NCBI GenBank assembly: GCA_023249635.1 | Contig: JAHFCH010000046.1 | Coordinates: 1-35,411 of the forward strand | Source: Fibrobacterota bacterium | GTDB lineage: Bacteria; Fibrobacterota; Fibrobacteria; UBA11236 | DNA: 35,411 bases | Direction of reading: 5' to 3' | Part shown: positions 1 through 6,553 of the stretch, in pieces | How the letters are laid out: every line of letters begins with the position of its first letter | Position numbering within the stretch: the stretch's first letter is position 1 | Made by a program: the position numbers and the translations under genes | The notes under the pieces: model-generated | What the model was told of the DNA's origin: nothing | Databases searched by the model: none | Seen by the model: only the letters and a program-made list of their open reading frames with translations

Positions 1-776
1 TCCTGGCAAACGTCGCAGCCGAACATCCAGCCCCCGAATTTATCCGGGAGGGTATCGGGCAACTCGCCTTTGCCTTCGATGGTCCAGTAGGAAATGCATT
101 TGTTGGCGTCCAGGCGCCCGGGCGCCACGAAGGCCTCGGTGGGGCATTGGTCGATGCAGCGGGTGCATCCGCCGCAGAAGTCCTCCACCGGCGTGGCAGC
201 CGGCAAGGCTACATCGAGAAAGAATCCGGCCAGATGGAAGGCCGAACCGGCAGTGCGATTGAGCGTGCAGCAATTCTTGGCGCGCCAACCCAGGCCCGCC
301 TCCGAGGCCAGGTCCCTTTCGAAAACGGGCGCTGTGTCCACGAAGCCGTAGAAACACGCATCGGCCATGTTCGGCGTGGCCTTGAGCCCCGCTTCCATCG
401 TCGCGAGGATTTCCTTGGCGGTGGCATGGTAATCGCCGCCTTGGGCATAGGCCGCTACGCGGTAGCCGGGACCGGGCTGGGCGAGGGGACGGGCGTAGGG
501 AATGGCGAAGATGACGGCCGATTCGGCCCAGGGGTGGAACACGCGGGGATCCATGCGTTCGGAAACCCGCGCGGCCATATACTCCATGCCGGCATGACGG
601 TCTTCATCTATCCATGAGCGTAGGAGATGGGAGCGGGGAGTCGGTTGGGCGGCGGCAACCCCCCAGTCGAGTACGCGCGGGTCCGCTTTGAAAAGAGCCC
701 TGAGGACAGCCATACAGCTGTCGGCGCGGGATCCGGAATCCGCCGCGCCGCCCGCGGGGGGGCGCCCTGCGGTCAT
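1..776 (-). CDS. queG: Epoxyqueuosine reductase QueG (C-terminus beyond left edge)
   Basis: QueG reduces epoxyqueuosine to queuosine in the tRNA wobble base, using cobalamin and two [4Fe-4S] clusters in the cytoplasm. About 258 residues are visible, read from the reverse strand. Seen: a mid-protein stretch with DTAPVFERDLA and GLGWRAKN, then a ferredoxin-like cluster motif CGGCTRCIDQCP followed by a second Cys after LDANK, the ISYWTIEGKG segment, and FGCDVCQ at the window edge, which begins the second cluster. This order is characteristic of QueG; the remaining cluster cysteines and C-terminus lie outside the window. The chosen ATG (776-774) overlaps the stop of the upstream gene as ATGA, the commonest junction type here. 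The first ~20 residues are Gly/Ala/Arg-rich, so a later Met (about residue 22) is possible. It is the third gene of a minus-strand operon. Confidence 0.93.
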   Translation of the reverse strand, partial: MTAGRPPAGGAADSGSRADSCMAVLRALFKADPRVLDWGVAAAQPTPRSHLLRSWIDEDRHAGMEYMAARVSERMDPRVFHPWAESAVIFAIPYARPLAQPGPGYRVAAYAQGGDYHATAKEILATMEAGLKATPNMADACFYGFVDTAPVFERDLASEAGLGWRAKNCCTLNRTAGSAFHLAGFFLDVALPAATPVEDFCGGCTRCIDQCPTEAFVAPGRLDANKCISYWTIEGKGELPDTLPDKFGGWMFGCDVCQ

Positions 777-2068
777 GTCTTGCGTTTCTTCTGCCGCGCC
801 GCGGGGTAGAGGACGTTGTTGAGGATGAGGCGGTAGCCGGGGGAATTCTTGTGGAGGGAAAGGTCGGTGGGAGAGTCGCCCACGGCGTGGGAATAATCCT
901 CCGGATCATGGCCGCCGTAATAGGTGAACTGCCCCTGGCCAAGGTTGCCGTGCATGTATCGCACCGCGTCCTGCCCGTTGGCTTCGCCTAAGATGGTCAC
1001 CGATTTCTTGATCAGCGCCTTGGGGAAGGAGGTGGCCAATCCGAAAAAACCTTTCACAAGATCGGTATGGTTCTGGCAAAGCATGGCGGGCACGGGGTCG
1101 TATTTGGGGGAGAAATCGAACAGGACGAAATCGTTGGCGGGCTTCCGTTTCAAGGGGCCGGCATTCACCTGGTTGTAATCGAGATCGCCGTGGGAAGGCG
1201 ACATGGGATCGGTATCCACATGGAATCCGGTGAAGGCAAGGGAAAGGTTGTAGTCCAGTTCCTTGGCCAGGTGGGGGCTGGGCGGCGTGCCGTCGAAGAT
1301 CGCGTCCACGGCATCGGTCTTGGCCTCGGCCAGGGCCATGTCGAGGGTATTGCAGGCGAGGCACATGGCGAACAGGAAGCCGCCCTTCTCCACGTAGTCG
1401 CGGATGGCGAGCACCACCGCCTTCTTGAGCACCACGTTGTTTTTGAAGCCCAGCTCTCCCGAAAGCTTTTCGCTGGCAGCCACCTGGTTCACGTACCAGG
1501 GGGCGGTATGGAAGGAGGAAAAGAATTTGGAATACTGCCCGGTGAAATCCTCATGGTGCAGGTGCAGCCAATCGTATTGGGATAATTTGCCTTCGATTAT
1601 CTCGCGGTCGTAGATCTTGGTGTACGGGATTTCGGAGTAGCTCATGGCCAAGGTCACGGCATCGTCCCAGGGTTGCTTGGTAAGCGGGGTATACACGGCG
1701 ATGCGCGGGGCCTTTTCCAGCAACACCTTATCCATGTTGCCGGCTTCGATCTCGGTGTAGATACGGTCCACATCGGCGTCGGTGACGGGTTCGAAAAGGA
1801 CGCCGCGCTTGGCCGATTCGCGCTTGACGGTCACCACGTCGTCGAGCAGAAAGCTGCCCCCGCGATAATTGAGAAGCCATTCCACCGGATGCCCGCCCGC
1901 CACGGACAGGTAGGCGATTCCGTAGGCCTTGAGGTGATCGGTCTGGGACAGGTCCATGGGAATCAGCAGCTTGTCCGCGCGTGCGCCCCCGATCAGGAGC
2001 AGGCAGGCAATCAAAAGGGTAGGGAGGCGCATGGGGATAAGATACGCAATCCGGTGCGGGCGGGGCAT
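773..2068 (-). CDS. Exported 'asparagine synthetase B-like' family protein
   Basis: 431 residues. I recognise the family as the conserved secreted protein often labelled 'asparagine synthetase B' in Bacteroidota genomes. Seen: a hydrophobic signal-like segment ending in GGARADK, then KLLIPMDLSQTDHLKAYGIA, a WLLNYRGGSF motif, APRIAVYTP, LPWDD-like PWDDAVTLAMSY, YDWLHLHHEDFTGQY, GGFLFAMC, YYGGHDPEDYSH and the end motif SPGYRLILNNVLYPAA. No N-terminal nucleophile Cys, class II amidotransferase domain or PP-loop synthetase domain is present, so the asparagine synthetase name is unsupported. GGFLFAMC recalls the nucleophile elbow of class I glutamine-amidotransferase folds, which is inference only. 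The start at 2068 overlaps the upstream stop as TGATG; an internal Met at 2032 gives a more usual signal peptide. Function unknown. Confidence 0.85.
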   Translation of the reverse strand: MPRPHRIAYLIPMRLPTLLIACLLLIGGARADKLLIPMDLSQTDHLKAYGIAYLSVAGGHPVEWLLNYRGGSFLLDDVVTVKRESAKRGVLFEPVTDADVDRIYTEIEAGNMDKVLLEKAPRIAVYTPLTKQPWDDAVTLAMSYSEIPYTKIYDREIIEGKLSQYDWLHLHHEDFTGQYSKFFSSFHTAPWYVNQVAASEKLSGELGFKNNVVLKKAVVLAIRDYVEKGGFLFAMCLACNTLDMALAEAKTDAVDAIFDGTPPSPHLAKELDYNLSLAFTGFHVDTDPMSPSHGDLDYNQVNAGPLKRKPANDFVLFDFSPKYDPVPAMLCQNHTDLVKGFFGLATSFPKALIKKSVTILGEANGQDAVRYMHGNLGQGQFTYYGGHDPEDYSHAVGDSPTDLSLHKNSPGYRLILNNVLYPAARQKKRKT

Positions 2069-3285
2069 CAGGAAACCACTTCTTCGCCGTCCACCATCAC
2101 CATCAGCACGTCCCTGGCCTCGGCGACGATCTCCTCGTAGAGGTCGAATTCCGGATGATGGCGCAATGCCACAGCGATAAGATCCGCTTTGGCGCCCGGC
2201 CGGAGGCAGCCCAGCTCGCCCGGCAGCCCCAGGGCCTTGGCCGCGTTCACGGTCGCCATGGCCAGGATTTCTTCCCCGGTGGCGGCGGGATGTTCGCGCT
2301 TGAACTCGGCCATCTCGTCGAACAGGCTCAGGCCCTCGTTGGAGGCCAGGCTATCGGTGCCCAGGCACAGGTTCACCCCCGCCGCGCGGAAGGCAGCCAG
2401 GGGAAAGCCGCCGTGCCCGAAAAAGGCGCGGCTGCGCGGGCAATGTACCACCGAGGTTTCCGTAGCGGCCAGGATACCTATGTCAGCCGCGTCCGCGTGA
2501 TTGCAATGGGCGAATAGGGAACCGCGCGGGATAAGCCCGTTGCGGCCCAGAAAGGCGATGGGGCTCTCGCCGGACCGCGGTTCCAGCGCGGGATAGATAC
2601 GGCGGCAGAATTCCAGCAACGCTCCCCGGCCCTCGCGGAACATGGCGGATTCCTCCGCGCTTTCGGCGACATGCAAGGTGTAAGGCCCGCGCCGCAGGCC
2701 CGCGGCCTCGGCCACGCGACGCAGCAAATCGGGCGAACAGGAGTACGGGGCATGGCAGGTGACCCCGGGCCGGAAACGATCGCTGGCCGATGGGGCCGCG
2801 GCCAGACGAGTTTCGGCATCGGCGCAGCGCGCGGCGGCGAGGGCGGGATCAAGACCGATAACCTCGAGGTAGGGGAAGGAGCGGATGGGCAACTCCGCCA
2901 GTTCCTTGAGGGCTTCCCCGGTATTGCCTACGTCCACCACGGTGGTGGTTCCATGCTTGAGGCATTCCAGGGCGCCCAGGCGGGAAGCCTGCCGGTACTG
3001 TTCCGGGCCCGCGCCTTCCAGCGCCTTCCGCAGCCGGGACACCCACATGGGGAAGGCCTCGCCGCGGGGTAGTAGTCCCCGGGCCATGCCCAGCTCAAGG
3101 TGGCAATGGGAATTGATGAGGCCGGGCAAAAGGACCGCATCGGGGATATCGCGGAGCGTTTCCCCGCGGGAATCCATATCGTCCAAGGCGCCTACCTGGA
3201 CGATGCGATCGCCCCGTACGCGCACGCAGCCCCCTTCCAGAGGGGCCCCTGCCATGGTCACGACGTATCGGGCGCGGTAGATCAA
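2068..3285 (-). CDS. TRZ/ATZ-type amidohydrolase, possibly an aminodeoxyfutalosine/nucleoside deaminase
   Basis: 405-residue metal-dependent hydrolase of the cytosine-deaminase/TRZ-ATZ branch. Seen: N-terminal small beta-domain (1-50), PGLINSHCHLELG with metal-binding His60 and His62, HAPYSCSP, HVAES (third metal His region), HCNH, a catalytic-Asp motif GTDSLASN, and a C-terminal return to the beta-domain with GAKADLIAV. Known members deaminate S-adenosylhomocysteine, 5'-methylthioadenosine, guanine or 6-amino-6-deoxyfutalosine. The last would belong to the futalosine menaquinone route, and a UbiD-family decarboxylase elsewhere in the window (21047-22903) is compatible with that, but substrate cannot be read from the sequence. 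First gene of the operon with the AsnB-like protein and queG; a TATAAT lies 23 nt before its ATG. Confidence 0.85.
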   Translation of the reverse strand: MIYRARYVVTMAGAPLEGGCVRVRGDRIVQVGALDDMDSRGETLRDIPDAVLLPGLINSHCHLELGMARGLLPRGEAFPMWVSRLRKALEGAGPEQYRQASRLGALECLKHGTTTVVDVGNTGEALKELAELPIRSFPYLEVIGLDPALAAARCADAETRLAAAPSASDRFRPGVTCHAPYSCSPDLLRRVAEAAGLRRGPYTLHVAESAEESAMFREGRGALLEFCRRIYPALEPRSGESPIAFLGRNGLIPRGSLFAHCNHADAADIGILAATETSVVHCPRSRAFFGHGGFPLAAFRAAGVNLCLGTDSLASNEGLSLFDEMAEFKREHPAATGEEILAMATVNAAKALGLPGELGCLRPGAKADLIAVALRHHPEFDLYEEIVAEARDVLMVMVDGEEVVS

Positions 3286-3287
3286 GG

Positions 3288-3316
3288 TTCGTTTACTTCC
3301 CCGTGGGAATTATAGT
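3288..3316. promoter_or_regulatory. Putative divergent promoter pair (overlapping -10 elements)
   Basis: The 100-bp gap between the minus-strand amidohydrolase and the plus-strand glycosyltransferase holds overlapping -10-like boxes: TATAAT on the minus strand (3314-3309) and TATAGT on the plus strand (3311-3316). The plus box has TTCGTT 17 nt upstream, a poor -35; no good minus -35 was seen. Assignment rests on position and the -10 match only. Confidence 0.4.
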
Positions 3317-3385
3317 ATCCTCATCTTTGGTTTCGGGAAGGGAAGGAACGGCCCCGCGCCCTTGCGCGACGGGGCTCCCGGCACG

Positions 3386-4546
3386 ATGGCTGTAAAACCG
3401 CTGCTCCTGGTGGAAGCGCTCGCGACCCGGAACGATTCCGGGCTGGGTAATATGGCGCGGCTCTACGTGGACGCCCTCCGCGGCCTGGCCGATGCGGCCG
3501 AAATCCTGGTGCTCTTGCCAAAAGGCGGGAGCTACCGTCCGGGCCCCCATTGCCGCGTACTCGAAGTCGATCCCCGCCCCTTGCGCCCCTGGACCCAGAC
3601 CGCCTTCCCCCTCTTGCTCCACAAACATCATCCGGCCGCGGTCCTATGCCTCGGGCAGCATCTTCCCTGGTTCCGTCCGCGAGCGCGTTATGCCCTGGCC
3701 ATCGCCGATGCGGGTCCGCTGGAGAACCTGGGCTGGGCCACCTCCTCCCATGATCCCTATAATCGCCGCTGGTTAAAGAGCAACGCGCCGAAGGCGGATA
3801 TCATCCTGACCATTTCGGCCTTCACCCGGGCGCGCTTGCAGGCGTTGCTCGGCATCGACGGGGAACGCATCAAAATCGTGCTGCCTATCCGGCCGCCGTC
3901 GTTGGGGTCTTCGCCACCGGGAAACGCCTTGACCGCGGGCGTAAGCGGGTCCGTCGCCACCGGCGAATCTGGGATCGGCTTGGGGCAGGCGCCTGAGGGT
4001 GAGTATTTCCTCTCCATGGGAAACGTCGAACCGCGCAAGAATTATCCCGGACTGGTCGCGGCCTACGCGGCACTCAAGTCCCGCCGGCCGGACGCGCCGC
4101 CGCTGTACATCGTCGGGCACAAAGCTTGGGGTATTTCCGAAGCCGAAACCGCTATCGCGCTCCATGGGTTGGCGCACAGCGTTTTCCTCACCGACTACCT
4201 CACCGACGCCGACCGGTCGGCCTATTTGCGGGGGTGCACCGCATACGTTTCCAGTTCCTTGTACGAGGGTTGGGGATTGCCCCTATTCGAAGCCCTGGCG
4301 ACGGGCAAACCCTCGGCATACCATGCGGGGTCCAGCCAAGATGAATTCGCGCGCGGTCTTGCTTTGTCCGTCGATTGCGCCGACGCCGGCGCGCTGTCGC
4401 GGGCGATGGAGACGTTATGGTGGGACGATAAAGAGCGCCATCGCCTGATGGCCGCGGTCGCGACGGGATTCCCGATCATCCGGAACCATGATGTGGAGGG
4501 GGCGATGCGCGCCGCGCTGCTGCCGCTGCTGCGGCCGCCGGCCTAA
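3386..4546 (+). CDS. Family-4-like glycosyltransferase (GT-B fold)
   Basis: About 386 residues; transfers a sugar from an activated donor, acceptor unknown. Seen: N-terminal Rossmann half starting LLLVEALATRNDSGLGNMAR, a central linker with many Gly/Ser, then the GT4 hallmarks GNVEPRKNYPGLVAAY and, near the C-terminus, SSLYEGWGLPLFEALATGKP (the EX7E region contacting the donor nucleotide sugar) followed by a SSQDEFA segment. No signal peptide, so a cytoplasmic enzyme for glycan or surface polysaccharide assembly is likely. Start is uncertain: I chose the ATG at 3386; a TTG at 3362 in the same frame has GGAAGGAA 13 nt upstream. It stands alone on the plus strand, and its TAA overlaps the stop of the convergent lipoprotein gene by 4 bases. 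Confidence 0.88.
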   Translation: MAVKPLLLVEALATRNDSGLGNMARLYVDALRGLADAAEILVLLPKGGSYRPGPHCRVLEVDPRPLRPWTQTAFPLLLHKHHPAAVLCLGQHLPWFRPRARYALAIADAGPLENLGWATSSHDPYNRRWLKSNAPKADIILTISAFTRARLQALLGIDGERIKIVLPIRPPSLGSSPPGNALTAGVSGSVATGESGIGLGQAPEGEYFLSMGNVEPRKNYPGLVAAYAALKSRRPDAPPLYIVGHKAWGISEAETAIALHGLAHSVFLTDYLTDADRSAYLRGCTAYVSSSLYEGWGLPLFEALATGKPSAYHAGSSQDEFARGLALSVDCADAGALSRAMETLWWDDKERHRLMAAVATGFPIIRNHDVEGAMRAALLPLLRPPA

Positions 4547-5238
4547 CGCTTCCGGGAAACCGGCACAGAATCCACGTGGCTCACGCCCCCGCAGGAATCG
4601 CCCGGAGCGGCGGGCTCCAGGCGCATCCAGGAAAAGGTAACCTTGAGCGTATCTCCCTTCTCCTTTTCGAACTGCGCCTGGTTAAAACGCAGGCAAGGGC
4701 CGATGGTATCGGTGAAGAGGAAACGGGCGGCCAGGGAAGAGGAATCGCGGAACGTGAGCTTGCCCGCGGAGAATGTCGTGCTGGTACCGGGAATGCCGCG
4801 GATGGAATCGTAGACGAAGGCTCCGCGGGCCACGCGGGCCGAATCGCAGATCTTGCCGCGCGAGTTGGCCAAGCGCACAGTCGAGGCATCCCGAAACACG
4901 CGGGTTACCGTGGTATCCCGTCCCGATGAATCAAAGGCGCAATCGGAACCGCCGGGAAGGCGGATGCGGCTGAAGGGTTGGTAGGCGGGCGGGAATCCCG
5001 AGACCACCGAATCCACCCCCAAGGCGAGTACCTGGGAACAATCGTAACCCTTGTGGACCTTGAAGAATCGTACCCCCGTGGCCGAATCCTGGCGGATGTA
5101 AAGGCTGCCGTAGGGAAGCAAGCGTACCGAGTCGATGTCTATATCCTCCGCCACCGTGCCGGCGCGGTGGGAATCGGGCTCGAGGCTGCAGGCGGCCAGC
5201 GAGGCAATCAGGGTAAGGACAAAAAGCTCGCGCATCAT
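4543..5238 (-). CDS. Hypothetical lipoprotein
   Basis: 231 residues, function not recognised. Seen: type II signal peptide with lipobox SLAAC, lipidated Cys17, no Asp at +2 (SLEPD follows), which by the usual rule favours outer-membrane sorting. The mature part has further cysteines (YDCSQ, SDCAF, KICDS, GPCLRF, DSCGG), which could form disulfides after export, and is rich in Ser/Asp/Val as in beta-sheet extracellular proteins. Two ATGs are in tandem (5238 and 5235). It directly abuts the stop of the Minf_1886 gene and is the last member of the minus-strand operon that starts with the STAS-PEGA protein, suggesting an envelope-linked role for the operon. Confidence 0.78.
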   Translation of the reverse strand: MMRELFVLTLIASLAACSLEPDSHRAGTVAEDIDIDSVRLLPYGSLYIRQDSATGVRFFKVHKGYDCSQVLALGVDSVVSGFPPAYQPFSRIRLPGGSDCAFDSSGRDTTVTRVFRDASTVRLANSRGKICDSARVARGAFVYDSIRGIPGTSTTFSAGKLTFRDSSSLAARFLFTDTIGPCLRFNQAQFEKEKGDTLKVTFSWMRLEPAAPGDSCGGVSHVDSVPVSRKR

Positions 5239-5583
5239 TCAGGCTCCCGGGAACGCGCCGTAGGCAGCGTATTCGTCCTGTTGCTCGCCGTCGCGTAATT
5301 CCAGGCATCCTTGGCGGGCCAACAGGAAAACCGCCCGTCCCAGATCCGCCCCGGCGGTGATGCCGAAACCCCGCAAGGCATCGGCCGTGAAATCCCCGAA
5401 ATCTTCCGCGGTCGAACGCGCGAAGTGCGCGCACAATTCCGTGGGAGAGAGATCGCGGTGCCCTTTGCCCTGGAAAGATACCCGCTGGACCAGCCGGAAA
5501 AGGTACTCCAGCGCGGCGGGGGAAAAATCCCCTGCGCCTTCGCGTCGCATGGCCAGGTAGGCGGTACGTAAATCACCGGGCAT
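5239..5583 (-). CDS. Minf_1886 family protein (TIGR04138-like)
   Basis: 114 residues. The pattern matches the small Minf_1886 family, known mainly from Verrucomicrobia and Planctomycetes, function unknown. Seen: FSPAALEYLFRLVQRVSF, a Leu/Ser linker, then DLSPTELCAHFARSTAEDFG and RGFGITAGADLGRAVFLLAR, corresponding to the family's conserved order (Y-x-F-alpha-beta segment, 'tgqELl...a.e.FG', 'WGi....DfG.iVf.Lv'). The natural start is the ATG at 5583; the frame stays open upstream to 5784, but that part lies inside the preceding gene in another frame and has no resemblance to the family. It overlaps the preceding gene by 11 nt and abuts the lipoprotein gene. Confidence 0.8.
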   Translation of the reverse strand: MPGDLRTAYLAMRREGAGDFSPAALEYLFRLVQRVSFQGKGHRDLSPTELCAHFARSTAEDFGDFTADALRGFGITAGADLGRAVFLLARQGCLELRDGEQQDEYAAYGAFPGA

Positions 5584-6553
5584 GGGCGAGTTCCCCTTCC
5601 CCGGGCAGGCCCAGGAAGGCGATGGGATCGAGGGACAGGCCGTCCTTCTCGATTCGCAATCGCAAGCCCGCGGAATCATCCGCCAGCCAACCCAGGGTAT
5701 CACCGACGTTAACCATGGCCCCGACCCGCACCAGCGTGTCCAGGCGCGCGCATCCCCGGTAATATGAAAACAGGTTTCCGCCATGATGCAGCTTTATCCA
5801 CTGGTCAGCATGCTCCGCCGTCGGTAGGCTCACTACCCGGCCGCGTAATATGGAACGGACGGGACCGGGCTTTCCGCCCTCCAATACGGCGACGGACGGA
5901 ATCGGCTCCCCAAAATCTTGCGCGGTTCCGGAATCGGATTCCCGCGTCACCCGACGGATGGTTTCCAGTGGGCGCTGGGCGGGAAGGTCATCCAGGCAAA
6001 GACCCGGAGCGCAAAGGGTCCGCGAAGCTTTTCCGGCGACAGGGATGAACACCAGGTTTTGCCGCGTGCCGCTCAGCTCCAGCCGCTGCACTTGCCAACC
6101 CGACTCATCCGGGATCCCGGCTCCGGAAACCGGGTTGGTCATCTCGGCGCGGAATCCGATGGCGGTATCCAGTCCTGATCGGATTTCACCCTTGCCGATC
6201 AGCTCGCGGAGAGGCCCCGCAACCGATGCGCGCAAAAGACCTTCGGCACCCAGGCAGGCTTCCGGACTTGCGGGACACTCCAGCGTTACCGCTTGTGAAT
6301 CGGGGCTCCAACTTTGCGCCAGGGGAGAGGTAACCGCGCTTGCGGCCTTCGGATGGAACAGTCCGGTTAACAACCGGCCCGGGTCCTTAAAGCGCTGGAG
6401 GGCGGGGGAGGCTGCGATGGAATCGAACTTGAGGTAAATCGCCATCCCGAGGATGGCTAGGAAAAGGATTCTCAGAGTGGGCCGCCGCTTAGGAGGTTGG
6501 TTGACGTATTTGGAACGCCGCGGCGGCCGGAAATCCCTATGGGCCAGTTTCAC
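5573..6553 (-). CDS. Membrane-anchored degenerate LytM/M23-fold protein
   Basis: 326 residues. Seen: basic N-terminus, one membrane segment at about residues 27-45 (RILFLAILGMAIYL), a Pro/Ser-rich periplasmic middle, and a C-terminal domain (about 235-318) with the M23 peptidase core pattern: SILRGRVVSL, WIKLHHGGNLFSYY, VRVGAMVNVGDTLGWL, then LRLRIEKDGLSLDPIAFL. In active LytM peptidases the position of LRLRIE is HLHFE and a His-x3-Asp precedes it; both are missing here, so zinc binding and peptidoglycan cleavage are unlikely. Comparable degenerate LytM proteins (EnvC, NlpD) act as activators of amidases, a known precedent rather than proof. Start is GTG, overlapping the STAS-PEGA stop as GTGA. 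Confidence 0.72.
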   Translation of the reverse strand: MKLAHRDFRPPRRSKYVNQPPKRRPTLRILFLAILGMAIYLKFDSIAASPALQRFKDPGRLLTGLFHPKAASAVTSPLAQSWSPDSQAVTLECPASPEACLGAEGLLRASVAGPLRELIGKGEIRSGLDTAIGFRAEMTNPVSGAGIPDESGWQVQRLELSGTRQNLVFIPVAGKASRTLCAPGLCLDDLPAQRPLETIRRVTRESDSGTAQDFGEPIPSVAVLEGGKPGPVRSILRGRVVSLPTAEHADQWIKLHHGGNLFSYYRGCARLDTLVRVGAMVNVGDTLGWLADDSAGLRLRIEKDGLSLDPIAFLGLPGEGELAHAR

